Shown: positions 43,827 to 52,969, numbered from the stretch's first letter. The stretch: 64,000 bases of DNA from Streptomyces sp. NBC_01224 (GCF_036002945.1 NZ_CP108529.1:1488001-1552000); one strand, 5' to 3'. The notes: generated by a model from the letters alone, not told the origin. Made by a program: numbers and translations.

Positions 43827-44771
43827 ATGGCAGACGCATTGACTCCGGGCGGCGCGTCCGGCGCATGGGCGCTGGAGGCCCGCGGCCTGGGTAAGCGCTA
43901 CCGTCGCGGCTGGGCGCTGCGCGACTGCTCGTTCCGGCTGCCGGCCGGGCGGATCTGCGGTCTCGTCGGCCCCAACGGCGCGGGGAAGAGCACCCTGTTG
44001 GGACTCGCGACCCGGCAGGTGCAGCCGACAGAGGGTGAACTCCGCGTCTTCGGCGTGCCCGTGGACGATCCCGCGGTGATGCCGAGATTCGCCTTCCTCG
44101 GGCAGGACAAACCGCTGTTCAAGCGGTTCACCGTGGCGGAGACGCTGCGTCTGGGCAGCGAGCTCAACCCCGGCTGGGACATGACCGCGGCGGAGCGGAT
44201 CGTACGGTCGGGCCAGGTGCCGATGCACGCCCGGATCGGCACTCTCTCCGGTGGTCAGCGCACCCGAGTCGCATTCGCGCTCGCCTTCGGCAAGCGGCCC
44301 GACCTGCTGCTGCTCGACGAGCCGATGTCCGACCTCGATCCGCTGGCCCGCCACGACATGAGTGCCCTCCTGATGTCGGAGGCCGTGGAGCGCGGCACCA
44401 CGGTGGTGATGTCCTCGCACATGCTGTCCGAGCTGGAGGACATGTGCGACTACCTGCTGGTCCTCGCCGACGGCAGGATCCGGATGGCGGGCGACGCGGA
44501 CGCCCTCGTCCCGGCCCACGCGCTGGTCACGGGACTCGCCACCGGCGGGGACCCGGCCGCCTCGCTGACTCCCCACACGGTGGTCGAAGCCCGCGTCCAG
44601 GGCAGGCAGTTCCACGCGCTGGTGCGGCCGAACGGCCCGCTGTCGGGTGACTGGGTGGTCGCCGAACCCAGCCTGGAGGAAGTGCTGCTGGCGCACCTCC
44701 GCTCGTCGGACGCACCCCCGTTGTTCACACCCGGTGCCCGCATCGAGGCCGAAGGGATCCACACCTCATGA
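43827..44771 (+). CDS. ABC transporter ATP-binding protein
   Basis: 314 residues from ATG 43827, with GAGG eight bases before; an earlier TTG lies inside the operator and is rejected. Walker A GPNGAGKS near residue 55, signature LSGGQ, Walker B LLLLDEP with the switch histidine in MSSHMLSEL. The C-terminal ~75 residues resemble the regulatory tail of YtrB/CcmA-like ATPases. It pairs with the permease that overlaps it (ATGA) in exporting something, perhaps an antimicrobial. Confidence 0.92.
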   Translation: MADALTPGGASGAWALEARGLGKRYRRGWALRDCSFRLPAGRICGLVGPNGAGKSTLLGLATRQVQPTEGELRVFGVPVDDPAVMPRFAFLGQDKPLFKRFTVAETLRLGSELNPGWDMTAAERIVRSGQVPMHARIGTLSGGQRTRVAFALAFGKRPDLLLLDEPMSDLDPLARHDMSALLMSEAVERGTTVVMSSHMLSELEDMCDYLLVLADGRIRMAGDADALVPAHALVTGLATGGDPAASLTPHTVVEARVQGRQFHALVRPNGPLSGDWVVAEPSLEEVLLAHLRSSDAPPLFTPGARIEAEGIHTS

Positions 44772-45742
44772 GCGCCACCCTGACCGAGACGCCCCGAACC
44801 GGACGGGCGCCCGGACCCCGTCTGCTGCGCGGACTGAACTGGCTCGTCGTACGTCAGCACCGGGCCGCGCTGCTCACCGTGCTCGCCGCGATGGTCCTCG
44901 GCTCGATCTGGATCGCGTACCAGCGCGGCCGGATGGGCCAGACGCTCGAAGCCGCGGGCTGGCCGGAGAAGGAGCTGGCGCAGCCGACCTTCGCCTCGAC
45001 GGGACTCAGTCTCACCGTCACGGCCCTGAGCGCGCTGCCCGTGATCCTCGCCGTCTTCCTCGGCGCCCCGCTGATCGCGGGCGATCAGGAGCACGGCACC
45101 GCGCAGCTGGTCACCACCCAGTCCGTGTCCCGGCGTCGCTGGCTGACGACGAAGCTCGTCTGGTGCTACGCGGCCGTGGTCGTGTCCGGCGCGGTGCTCT
45201 CGGCGTTCTTCACCTGGTGGTGGAAGCCCTATCGCTCGGTGTTCCCCAGTCTGTGGCCGGACGGGCCGGTCTTCGACAACACCGGTCCGGTACTCCCCGC
45301 GCTCTGCCTCTTCCTGACCGCCGCCGGCATCACCTTCGGCTTGCTGCTGCGCCGTGTCCTCGCGTCCATGTTGGTCACGTTCGTCTTCGCCGCGATCGTC
45401 GAGGTCGTCTGGGGCGAGATGCGCGTATACCTCGCACCGTCACGCATGCTCACCTACCCGCTCAACGGCGACATGCCCGCACGGCTGAACGAGTCGCACG
45501 AGCTGGACCGCTGGATCGGCTCCGCCGACGGCCATCTCTACGGCTGGGGGCTGTGCGCCAAGACCACGGAAGCGGCCTCGGACGCCTGCATCAAGGAGCA
45601 CGGCATCGTCAACAACGTCGTCGAGTACCTCGGTTACGACCAAATGCCGTCCATGCAGTGGACCGGGGCCGGCATCCTGCTCGCGGCCACCGCCGTGCTC
45701 ACCGTGTTCACCCTGTGGCGGGTGTCCCGGAGCCCCCTTTAG
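44768..45742 (+). CDS. ABC transporter permease, ABC-2 type
   Basis: 324 residues with about six membrane segments (for example LVVRQHRAALLTVLAAMVLGSIW near residue 25, LTVTALSALPVILAVFLGAPLIAG and the last at residues ~295-315). DQEHGTAQLVTTQSVSRRRWLTTKLVW is the loop that contacts the ATPase in ABC-2 exporters. A large outer loop holds CAKTTEAASDACIKEHG, whose two cysteines may form a disulfide. Start overlaps the ATPase stop. Confidence 0.9.
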   Translation: MSATLTETPRTGRAPGPRLLRGLNWLVVRQHRAALLTVLAAMVLGSIWIAYQRGRMGQTLEAAGWPEKELAQPTFASTGLSLTVTALSALPVILAVFLGAPLIAGDQEHGTAQLVTTQSVSRRRWLTTKLVWCYAAVVVSGAVLSAFFTWWWKPYRSVFPSLWPDGPVFDNTGPVLPALCLFLTAAGITFGLLLRRVLASMLVTFVFAAIVEVVWGEMRVYLAPSRMLTYPLNGDMPARLNESHELDRWIGSADGHLYGWGLCAKTTEAASDACIKEHGIVNNVVEYLGYDQMPSMQWTGAGILLAATAVLTVFTLWRVSRSPL

Positions 45743-45796
45743 GACAAACCGCCGCAGGTACGTATCGTTTCGGCAGTTCAAAGGGAGGTGAAGACC

Positions 45797-46192
45797 GTGG
45801 TCGTATTCCGAATCGACAGACGCAGCGGAGTGGCGACGTACCTCCAGATCGTGCGACAGGTCGAACAGGCTCTGCGGATGGGCGCCCTGGAGGAGGGCGA
45901 CCGGCTGCCCACGGCCGCGCAGGTCGCGGCGGAGACCAAGGTCAACCCGAACACGACCCTCAAGGCGTACCGCGAGCTGGAGCGCGCGGGTCTGGCCGAG
46001 GTCCGGCAGGGAGCAGGCACCTTCATCACCCGTTCCCTCGCCCCGGCCCAGGAGGGCCTCGACTCCCCGTTGCGCGCCTCGCTCGCCCAGTGGCTGGACG
46101 AGGCACGGTCTCAGGGGCTCAGCGGCCAGGAGGTCACCGCCCTGTTCCGCTCGGCCTATGCGGCTGTGTATCCGTCCGGGACGGACGGCTGA
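45797..46192 (+). CDS. GntR-family regulator, YtrA subfamily
   Basis: 131 residues from GTG 45797 (MVVFRIDRRSGVATYLQI), chosen because the near-perfect site AAGGGAGGTG ends 6 bases before it; GTG 45788 would lie inside that site. The winged helix shows LPTAAQVAAETKVNPNTTLKAYRELERAGLAEVRQGAGTF, followed by a short ~60-residue helical tail typical of YtrA regulators rather than the longer FadR or HutC kinds. It likely represses its own operon through the palindrome at 43790-43813 until a cell-wall-active or peptide signal appears. Confidence 0.9.
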   Translation: MVVFRIDRRSGVATYLQIVRQVEQALRMGALEEGDRLPTAAQVAAETKVNPNTTLKAYRELERAGLAEVRQGAGTFITRSLAPAQEGLDSPLRASLAQWLDEARSQGLSGQEVTALFRSAYAAVYPSGTDG

Positions 46193-46195
46193 GGG

Positions 46196-46233
46196 GCGGT
46201 TTCGTACTCCTCGCCCGACGAGTACGAAACCGC
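46196..46233. terminator. 14-bp-stem bidirectional terminator
   Basis: Perfect arms GCGGTTTCGTACTC and GAGTACGAAACCGC around a 10-base loop, four bases from the stops of the two converging genes on either side. One of the strongest hairpins in the window; it can stop transcription from both directions. Confidence 0.85.
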
Positions 46234-46235
46234 GC

Positions 46236-46793
46236 TCAACCCGGCACTGGATAGTCGCCCGTGGCGCCGTCGGTCCGTTCGCGCAGCAGGTCCGCGTGGC
46301 CGTTGTGGCGGGCGTACTCCTGGATCATCACCAGGTACACCCAGCGGAGGCTGACGAGCCGGCCACGGGTCGTCGACATGAACGTCTCGTCGAGACCGTG
46401 CCCCGCCACGGCGGCCTCGCACGCCTCGACCTCGGCGCGGAACGCGGCGAAGTCGCGTTCCGCGTACGCGGCGTCGACACCGTCGATGCCTTCGTCCCCG
46501 TCATCCAGGCCGGTGAAGACGTCGCCGATCGGCTCACCCGCGAAACTCCGCCGGAACCACCAGCGTTCGATCTCCGCCATGTGTCGTACCAGGCCGAGGA
46601 GAGTGAGGTTCGACGGCTCGGCGGCGGTGTGCGCCAGCTGCGCCGGGTCGAGTCCGGCGCACTTGGTGAGCAGCGTCTCCCTGTGCCATCGGAGCCAGCC
46701 CTCCAGCATGGCTCGCTCGTCCGCGGTGCTCGGGACGTTCAGCTGGTCGCAGTCGGCTGTCGTACGTTCGATGCGGGGTGCCGTCCATGTCAT
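46236..46793 (-). CDS. DUF664 / mycothiol-transferase-like DinB protein
   Basis: 185 residues from ATG 46793 (MTWTAPRIERT), nine bases after GAGG; an ATG at 46802 is possible. The DUF664 pattern is clear: ERAMLEGWLRWHRETLLTKCAGLDPAQL, then LTLLGLVRHMAEIERWWF with the metal histidine, and QEYARHNGHADLLRERTDGATG with the HNGHAD histidines. Members are four-helix proteins that move mycothiol or bacillithiol onto electrophiles. It stands alone, bounded by the terminator. Confidence 0.87.
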   Translation of the reverse strand: MTWTAPRIERTTADCDQLNVPSTADERAMLEGWLRWHRETLLTKCAGLDPAQLAHTAAEPSNLTLLGLVRHMAEIERWWFRRSFAGEPIGDVFTGLDDGDEGIDGVDAAYAERDFAAFRAEVEACEAAVAGHGLDETFMSTTRGRLVSLRWVYLVMIQEYARHNGHADLLRERTDGATGDYPVPG

Positions 46794-46985
46794 GGCGGCC
46801 ATCCTCACACCGGCCGCGACGCGGCTGGGGCATACGAGAGGTCCGTGCTCTCCGAGAAGCTCACCGGGTTCCGCCGGTTCATCACCGGCACGGTCGCCCC
46901 ACACGTCGCCACCCGCCGAACGACAAGTGGGGCAAGTGGGGCGTTCGGGGCGCCACCTCAAGAGGGCACCCCGTACGCCGCCGCC

Positions 46986-48179
46986 TCACGTCGCGTTCAG
47001 AGCCACCGTCGGGTGGAGACGGGAGGCGCGGATCGCCGGATAGAGGCCCGCGACCACGCCGATCAGGAGGGTGGCGGCCAGGCCGCCCGCCAGGGACCAG
47101 AGCGGGACCACCGCCGTCCACCCCTGGACCCGCGCGAAGCCGTACGTCGCCGCCGCGCCCAGCAGCGCGCCCGTCGCCCCGCCCAGCGCCGACAGCAGCA
47201 GCGACTCGGTCAGGAACTGGAGCCGGATCGCGTTGCGTGTCGCGCCCAGCGAGCGGCGCAGGCCGATCTCCTGGCGGCGTTCCAGGACGGAGATGACCAT
47301 GGTGTTGGCGACGCCCACACCGCCGACCAGGAGGGCCACCGCGCCCAGGCCGAGCATCAGGGTCGTCAGGCCCTCGTCGGTGGCGGCCTTGGCGGCCAGC
47401 GCGTCCGAGGGCCGGGAGACCTTGACGCCCGCCTCGTTGCCGGGGCTGATGGTGCGGGCCAGGACCGCCCGTACGTCCTCCACCGAGGCGTCCGTGGAGC
47501 GCTCGAAGATGGTGGTGGGGTGGCCGTCGAAGCCGAAGTAACGCTCGGCGGCGGGGAATCCGACCATGGCCACCCGGTCCAGGTTGGGGACCAGTTCGAG
47601 TGGTTTGAGGATGCCCACGACGACCACGCGCGTGTCGTTCATCATGATCGTCTCGCCGGTGCGGGTGATTCCGAGGCGGTCCGCCGCCACCGCGCCGAGG
47701 ACCGTCGTCGGGAGGCGTTCGCCGACCGGACTCAGCCAGACGCCCTGGTCGACCTCGCCGCCGAGCGCGGACAGCAGGTCGATGCGGGCCGCCTGGGTGG
47801 TGACGCCGGCGGTGCGCTCCTCGGGGACCACGTCGCTGCGGCGGATGCGCGCGTCGACGTCGGCGGTGGCCGTGGCGTGCTGGACCGGGCCGACACGCTC
47901 GACCATCGCGACCGCGTTCTTGGGGAGTTTGATCGGCTGCCCCATGGCGTCCTCGCCCGCCTCGGCGGTGAGGAGGTTGGTGCCGAGGCGGTCGAGCTGG
48001 GCCATCAGGTCCGCGCGGCTCGACTCGGACAGGCCGACGACCGCGACCATGGTCGCGATACCGATGGCGATGCCGAGCGCCGAGAGCACCACGCGCGCGC
48101 GGCGCGCGCGAAGGCCGACCGCACCGACGCGGAGGATGTCGCGCGGGGAGAGACGGGAGGGCTTGAGGCCGTTCTTCAT
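46986..48179 (-). CDS. MacB-type ABC permease
   Basis: 397 residues. An N-terminal membrane helix near residue 25 (RVVLSALGIAIGIATMVAVVGLSESSRADL) is followed by a ~215-residue extracytoplasmic MacB_PCD domain and three C-terminal helices (FtsX domain) with ERRQEIGLRRSLGATRNAIRLQFLTESLLLSALGG, the ATPase-contact helix. The type is a mechanotransmitter that drives substrates from the outer face. Start overlaps the ATPase gene stop by 4 bp. Confidence 0.92.
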   Translation of the reverse strand: MKNGLKPSRLSPRDILRVGAVGLRARRARVVLSALGIAIGIATMVAVVGLSESSRADLMAQLDRLGTNLLTAEAGEDAMGQPIKLPKNAVAMVERVGPVQHATATADVDARIRRSDVVPEERTAGVTTQAARIDLLSALGGEVDQGVWLSPVGERLPTTVLGAVAADRLGITRTGETIMMNDTRVVVVGILKPLELVPNLDRVAMVGFPAAERYFGFDGHPTTIFERSTDASVEDVRAVLARTISPGNEAGVKVSRPSDALAAKAATDEGLTTLMLGLGAVALLVGGVGVANTMVISVLERRQEIGLRRSLGATRNAIRLQFLTESLLLSALGGATGALLGAAATYGFARVQGWTAVVPLWSLAGGLAATLLIGVVAGLYPAIRASRLHPTVALNAT

Positions 48180-48901
48180 GAACCGACCTCTTCCGTACGG
48201 GAGGCGGAGCGCGCGCCGGAACGCGAGTCCGAGACGATCTCCCCGTCCTTGAAGCGGACCCGGCGCGGCAGCGAGTCCGCGATCTCGTTGTCGTGGGTGA
48301 TCACGCAGATGGTGGTGCCGGACGCGTTCAGCTCGTGCAGCAGCTCCATGACGATCTTGCCGGACGCGGTGTCCAGCGCCCCGGTCGGTTCGTCCGCCAG
48401 CAGCAGCCGGGGATCTCCCACCAGGGCGCGGGCGATGGCCACGCGCTGCTTCTCACCGCCGGACAGCTCGTTCGGCGTGTGCGAGTAGCGGTGGTCCAGT
48501 CGAACCCTGGCGAGCGCTTCCCGCGCACGCGTGCGCCGTTCCTTCAGCGGTACGCCCGCGTACAGCAGCCCGTCGGCGACGTTGTCCACCGCGTCGCGCC
48601 CCGCCGCCAGGTGGAAGTGCTGGAACACGAAGCCGATGTGGCGGGCGCGCAGTGCGGAGAGCCGGGAGTCGGAGAGCTCGGACACGTCGTACCCGGCGAC
48701 CCGGACGGTGCCCGTGGTGGGCTTGTCGAGGGTGCCCATGACGTTGAGCATCGTGGACTTGCCGGAGCCGGACGGGCCGACGACGGCGAGCAGTTCGCCC
48801 TCTTCGACGGTGAGGTTCACTCTGCGCAGGGCGTGGACGCCGCCGGGGTACGACTTGGTGGCGTCCTGCAGTTCGATCACCGCGTCCGATGAGACCGTCA
48901 T
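48176..48901 (-). CDS. MacB/LolD-type ABC ATPase
   Basis: 241 residues. Walker A GPSGSGKST near residue 43, Q-loop FVFQHFHL, signature LSGGEKQRVAIARAL, Walker B LLLADEPTGALD, switch CVITHD. All parts are intact. The last ~20 residues are polar and variable. It overlaps both flanking genes by 4 bp, placing it third in the lipoprotein-adaptor-ATPase-permease transcript. Confidence 0.94.
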   Translation of the reverse strand: MTVSSDAVIELQDATKSYPGGVHALRRVNLTVEEGELLAVVGPSGSGKSTMLNVMGTLDKPTTGTVRVAGYDVSELSDSRLSALRARHIGFVFQHFHLAAGRDAVDNVADGLLYAGVPLKERRTRAREALARVRLDHRYSHTPNELSGGEKQRVAIARALVGDPRLLLADEPTGALDTASGKIVMELLHELNASGTTICVITHDNEIADSLPRRVRFKDGEIVSDSRSGARSASRTEEVGS

Positions 48902-49974
48902 GACTTCGCCACTCCGACCTTCAGGCCCTCGCGCACGTCAGGGCCGCTGACCTCGATCTGCCCGTCGGCGGTCATGCCCGTCTCCACCCGCACCATCTTC
49001 GAGGTGGCGCCCTGGACGACTTGGAGGCCGTAGCCGCCGTTCTCGCCGCGCAGGGCGACGACCGCCTCGACGGGGACCGCGAGGACCCCCTTGCGCGCCT
49101 CGCTGACGAACTTCACGCTCGCCGACGCCTTGGCGTCCTCGCCGGACGCGGCGCTCATCCCGCCGTCCAGGACGACCTCGACGGTGATGCCGTTCTGCGC
49201 GGCATCGCTCTCCCCGGCGGACGCCTCGGGGCGCACCGTCCGGGCCACCTTGCCGGTCGCCGTCTTCCCGCTCGGGAGGGTGACCTCGACCTTGGTGCCC
49301 CGGGAGGTGAGCGCGCCGTCGCCCTGGTCGAGCTGCGCGCGGACGACCGGCTTGGTCGAGGCGACCGTCAGCACGGCCGTGTCCGGGCCGACCTGGTCGG
49401 CGAGCGCCGCGTCAGCGGTGACGACCTTGACCCGGTCGGGCTGGAAGACGACATCGCCCTTGCCGACCTTGCCGGTGGTCTCACGGTTCAGCGACTTCTG
49501 CCATTGCTTGACGGCGGCCTCGGTGTTCTCGTCGTACCGCGCGTCGACGTAGAGGTTCGCTCCGTACCCCAGGTCGCGCAGATTGCGCTCCAGCTGGAGC
49601 ACGTCGCTGCCCCGGTCGCCCGCCTTCATCTCGCGGAACATCGGGACCGGCCCGTAGAGGAGGGTGACGGGCTTGTCGTTCAGCTCGTACAGTGCCTGCC
49701 CCATGGTCAGTGTCTTCCCTTCGGATGCGGCCACCGTGACGGTGCCCTCGACGGCGGACTTGACGGCGCGGCGCTGCGCGAAGTCGAGCTTGCCGTCGAC
49801 CGTCTTTGACTGCACGAGGTCGGTACGTACGACGGTCGCGATGGCGGGCGGCAGGTCGCCCGCCCTCCCGGAGGCGCCCGCGTCGCCGTCGTCGCCGAGG
49901 AACAGGACTCCCCCCGTGACGGCGGCGGCGACGGTCACCGCACCGAGCGCGAGGAAGGCGGTGCGACGCTTCAC
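48898..49974 (-). CDS. Efflux adaptor with peptidoglycan-binding domain (HlyD-like)
   Basis: 358 residues from GTG 49974, overlapping the lipoprotein stop. A single membrane anchor is at residues ~7-27 (LALGAVTVAAAVTGGVLFLG). The HlyD barrel begins TVDGKLDFAQRRAVKSAVEGTVT; a peptidoglycan-binding-1 repeat follows (SDVLQLERNLRDLGYGANLYVDARYDENTEAAVKQWQKSLN region), and the beta-barrel continues with TASTKPVVRAQLDQGDGALTSRGTKVEVTL and a C-terminal membrane-proximal part. It links the ABC pump to the cell wall. Confidence 0.9.
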   Translation of the reverse strand: MKRRTAFLALGAVTVAAAVTGGVLFLGDDGDAGASGRAGDLPPAIATVVRTDLVQSKTVDGKLDFAQRRAVKSAVEGTVTVAASEGKTLTMGQALYELNDKPVTLLYGPVPMFREMKAGDRGSDVLQLERNLRDLGYGANLYVDARYDENTEAAVKQWQKSLNRETTGKVGKGDVVFQPDRVKVVTADAALADQVGPDTAVLTVASTKPVVRAQLDQGDGALTSRGTKVEVTLPSGKTATGKVARTVRPEASAGESDAAQNGITVEVVLDGGMSAASGEDAKASASVKFVSEARKGVLAVPVEAVVALRGENGGYGLQVVQGATSKMVRVETGMTADGQIEVSGPDVREGLKVGVAKS

Positions 49975-50624
49975 TGCATGCCGTCCAGACCGTCGAGCAG
50001 CTTCGACTTGCACGCCTCGCGGGCCTGCTTGTACGACGGCGACTTCGTGTCGATGGACGGGGACGCCGGGTTCGGGTCGCCGCCCGGCTGGGCGTTGCCG
50101 CCGCTCATGGTCGGGTTGGTGAACTTGGAGACGCCGTTGTCGCGCATGCACTTGGCGTGCGCGAGCATCGACTCGTAGTCCTTCTGCTGGTCGCGCTTGG
50201 GCTCGGCCGTCATGGCTGCCTGCAACTCGGTGACGCAGACACCGTTCTTGCCGCCCTTGATGCCCTCGTTGCGGCCGGGCTGGGAGCCGATCTCGTCGAC
50301 CTTCGTCCAGTCGAGGTGCCCGCTGAGCTTGGGGTCGGGGAAGTCCTTGTAGCCGCCCTTGACGCGCATGCACTGGACGTACTTCATCTGGGCGTCGTAG
50401 AAGGCGCTCTTGCCCGCAGGCTGGGTGCTCGGCTTTTTCTCGCCCTTCGCGGCGCTCGCGGTCGGCGCGTCCGGTACGTCGGCGATCACGTCGTCCTTCT
50501 TCGCACCGCCGGTGCTGTCGTCACCGGCGCCGCAGGCGGCGGAGAAGGCGAGTACGGGCACGGCCACGAGGGTGGCCATGCGCAGCCGGGCTGTGGCGCG
50601 GGGGTTCGTCCTGAGGAAACTCAT
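49971..50624 (-). CDS. Secreted lipoprotein of the efflux operon
   Basis: 217 residues from ATG 50624. Residues ~14-31 are a hydrophobic signal followed by AFSAAC, an acceptable though not ideal lipobox, so Cys31 is likely lipid-modified. Mature part: low-complexity linker to residue ~70, then two short repeats with cysteines (MKYVQCMRVKGGYKDFPDP and HAKCMRDNGVSKFTNP), each of the form CMR...(D/N)(F/P). These paired CMR motifs suggest a bound peptide or metal. A GTG at 50633 is an alternative start. Role: probably the substrate-binding or sensing part of the pump. Confidence 0.8.
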   Translation of the reverse strand: MSFLRTNPRATARLRMATLVAVPVLAFSAACGAGDDSTGGAKKDDVIADVPDAPTASAAKGEKKPSTQPAGKSAFYDAQMKYVQCMRVKGGYKDFPDPKLSGHLDWTKVDEIGSQPGRNEGIKGGKNGVCVTELQAAMTAEPKRDQQKDYESMLAHAKCMRDNGVSKFTNPTMSGGNAQPGGDPNPASPSIDTKSPSYKQAREACKSKLLDGLDGMQ

Positions 50625-50746
50625 GCGCTTCACGTTCGCCGTCGCGGATGATGGCCCGTCCATGGCCACATGATGGGAACGTAACAATGCCCCCGAGCTG
50701 CGCGTCCACCCCCGTGCGGAGTAGGCGGAAACGGTCCCCGTGTGCC

Positions 50747-50752
50747 CATAAT
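50747..50752 (+). promoter_or_regulatory. -10 element pointing to a leaderless response-regulator message
   Basis: CATAAT lies 7 bp before the response-regulator ATG with no Shine-Dalgarno in between, so transcription would begin at or next to the ATG. No clear -35 is present. Confidence 0.5.
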
Positions 50753-50759
50753 CGGCCCC

Positions 50760-51452
50760 ATGCCGCATGTACTGCTCATCGAGGACGACGCGTCCGTACG
50801 GGACGGAATGGAGCTCGTGCTGCGCCGTCACGGGTACAACGTCGACACCGCCGCCACCGGCGAGCAGGCCCTTGCCCTGCTCGCCGGGGAGCGGGGCGCG
50901 CGGGTCGAACTGGCCGTACTGGACCTGATGCTGCCCGGCATGGACGGCTTCGAGGTGTGCCGCCGCATCCGCGCCCGCTCGGCGAGCCTGCCGGTCATCA
51001 TGCTGACCGCGCGCGGCGACGACTCGGACATCGTGACCGGCCTGGAGGCGGGCGCCGACGACTACGTCGTCAAGCCGGTCACCGCGCCCGTCCTGGAGGC
51101 CCGCATCCGGGCCGCCCTGCGGCGTGCGGAACCGTCCGCACGACAGCGTTCGGACGCCGATCTCGCCGGGCTGGTGATCGACCGCGCCGGGCTGACCGTC
51201 ACCAAGAACGGCACACCGGTCGCGCTGCCGCCCACCGAACTGCGGCTGCTGCTGGAACTGTCGGCCTCCCCCGGCCGGGTCTTCAGCCGCGAGCAGCTCC
51301 TCGAATCCGTCTGGGACCACTCCTACCTGGGCGACTCCCGGCTGGTGGACGCGGCGGTCGGCCGGCTGCGGGCCAAGCTCGAGGACGTACCGGCGAAGCC
51401 GCGGTACGTACAGACGGTGCGGGGCTTCGGCTACCGCTTCGGGCCACTGTGA
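50760..51452 (+). CDS. OmpR-type response regulator
   Basis: 230 residues. Receiver domain with acidic pair at residues 9-10, phosphoryl Asp55 (LAVLDLMLPGMDG) and Lys105 (VVKP); C-terminal winged helix with ELRLLLELSASPGRVFSREQLLESVWDHSYLGDSRLVDAAVGRLRAKLED and TVRGFGYRF. ATG 50760 is chosen over GTG 50742. It overlaps the kinase gene and faces away from the efflux operon across 135 bp, so it probably drives that operon. Confidence 0.94.
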   Translation: MPHVLLIEDDASVRDGMELVLRRHGYNVDTAATGEQALALLAGERGARVELAVLDLMLPGMDGFEVCRRIRARSASLPVIMLTARGDDSDIVTGLEAGADDYVVKPVTAPVLEARIRAALRRAEPSARQRSDADLAGLVIDRAGLTVTKNGTPVALPPTELRLLLELSASPGRVFSREQLLESVWDHSYLGDSRLVDAAVGRLRAKLEDVPAKPRYVQTVRGFGYRFGPL

Positions 51453-52969
51453 ACCGTACGGACAAAGGCGAGCGCGGCGTCGCCTCGAAGCGGCGCTCTT
51501 GGCGGCTCGTCGGCGGGCTGCGCGCCCGGCTCGTCGTCACCTTCGTCGTCGTCGCCCTGATCAGCGCGGTGACCTCGACCGCCCTCGCCTACCGGGATGC
51601 CCGTACCGCTGTCCTCCAGCGCGCCCAGAACGCGGCCGTGAACGACTTCCGGGAGCGGGTCACCGCGGTCGCCGCCGACTTCGACCTGCCGCCCGACCAG
51701 GCGTCGCTGTCCCGGTTCGCGGCGAAGGTCTCGGACGGCATCGGCGGGAAGATCGTGGTCGCCCGCTACCAGGACCTCACCGCGGTCTCCGACTCGCTCG
51801 CCGAGACCGAGGGCCGGATCACCGTCGAGCTGCGCAGCGCCGTCATGACCGGCGACGATGCCAAGTTCCAGCGGGTGCAGTGGCGGGGCGAGCCCTACCT
51901 GGTCGTCGGCACACCTGTCACATTCGCCGACGGGGACCACCGCACCTCCGGCCTGGACGTTTTCGCGATCGCCGATCTGCGGGCCGAGCGCGACGACACC
52001 GCCGCCCTGCTGGACTCCGTACGGGCGGGCATCGTGCCGGTGGTGCTGCTGGCCGCTGTGCTGGCGCTGCTGGCCGCGGGGACGGTCCTTCGTCCGGTAC
52101 GGAAGCTGGGCCGGGCCACCCGCGAGCTCGCGGCCGGAGACCTCGGCAGCCGGGTCGCCGTCACCGGGCACGACGAACTCGCCGACCTGGCAACGACGTT
52201 CAACGAGACCGCCGACGCGCTCCAGGCTTCCGACGCGGAACTGCGCGAGCAGGAGGCGAAGGCACGCCGCTTCGTGGCGGACGTGTCGCACGAACTGCGC
52301 ACGCCCCTCGCGGCGATGACGATGGTGGCGACCGTCCTGGAGGAGGACGCCGACCAGCTGCCGCCGGACGCGGCGCGGGCGGCCCGTACCGTCGGCGCGG
52401 AGACGGCAAGGCTGTCCCGACTGGTCGAGGACCTGATGGAGATCTCCCGCTTCGACGCCAAGGCGGTACGGCTCAACGCGGCCGAGACGGACCTCGCCGA
52501 CACCGTACGGGCGTCGCTGGCGCTGCGCGGGTGGACGGACCGGGTGCAGACGCACCTCCATGAGGGCGTACGGGCGGTGGTCGACCGGCGCCGCATCGAC
52601 GTGATCGTCGCGAACCTGGTGGGCAACGCGCTGCGGCACGGAGCCCCGCCGGTCACCGTGACCCTCGGGACGGCCCTCGATGCGGACGGGGAGTGGGTGA
52701 CGCTGGAGGTCGCCGACCACGGTCCCGGGCTGCCGCCGGGGGCTCGGGAGCGGGTCTTCGACCGGTTCTACAAGGCGGACGCGGCCCGCACGCGTGGCGC
52801 GGCCGACGACAGCGGGCAGGGCAGCGGCCTCGGCACGGCGATCGCGCTGGAGAACGCACGGCTGCACGGCGGCACGATCGACGTGGCCGACGTGGCCGAT
52901 GGAGCGCGGCGCGGCGCGGTGTTCACGCTGCGGCTGCCCCTGCGACGTACAGGAGAGGGCACGAAGTGA
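51449..52969 (+). CDS. Sensor histidine kinase
   Basis: 506 residues from GTG 51449, overlapping the regulator stop. Two membrane helices (residues ~27-47 and ~193-213) flank an extracytoplasmic sensing domain of ~145 residues with no known motif. HAMP follows (RPVRKLGRATRELAAGDLGSRV), then the H-box with His281 in DVSHELRTPLA, and the ATPase motifs NLVGNALRHGAPP, DHGPGLPPGARERVFDRFYKAD and GSGLGTAIALENARLHGG. It probably senses a cell-envelope compound and controls the divergent pump. Confidence 0.95.
   Translation: MNRTDKGERGVASKRRSWRLVGGLRARLVVTFVVVALISAVTSTALAYRDARTAVLQRAQNAAVNDFRERVTAVAADFDLPPDQASLSRFAAKVSDGIGGKIVVARYQDLTAVSDSLAETEGRITVELRSAVMTGDDAKFQRVQWRGEPYLVVGTPVTFADGDHRTSGLDVFAIADLRAERDDTAALLDSVRAGIVPVVLLAAVLALLAAGTVLRPVRKLGRATRELAAGDLGSRVAVTGHDELADLATTFNETADALQASDAELREQEAKARRFVADVSHELRTPLAAMTMVATVLEEDADQLPPDAARAARTVGAETARLSRLVEDLMEISRFDAKAVRLNAAETDLADTVRASLALRGWTDRVQTHLHEGVRAVVDRRRIDVIVANLVGNALRHGAPPVTVTLGTALDADGEWVTLEVADHGPGLPPGARERVFDRFYKADAARTRGAADDSGQGSGLGTAIALENARLHGGTIDVADVADGARRGAVFTLRLPLRRTGEGTK

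Noticed and set aside
50742..50759. GTG 50742 as response-regulator start
   Set aside because: It lies inside the proposed -10 region and lacks a ribosome site; the domain begins properly at ATG 50760.
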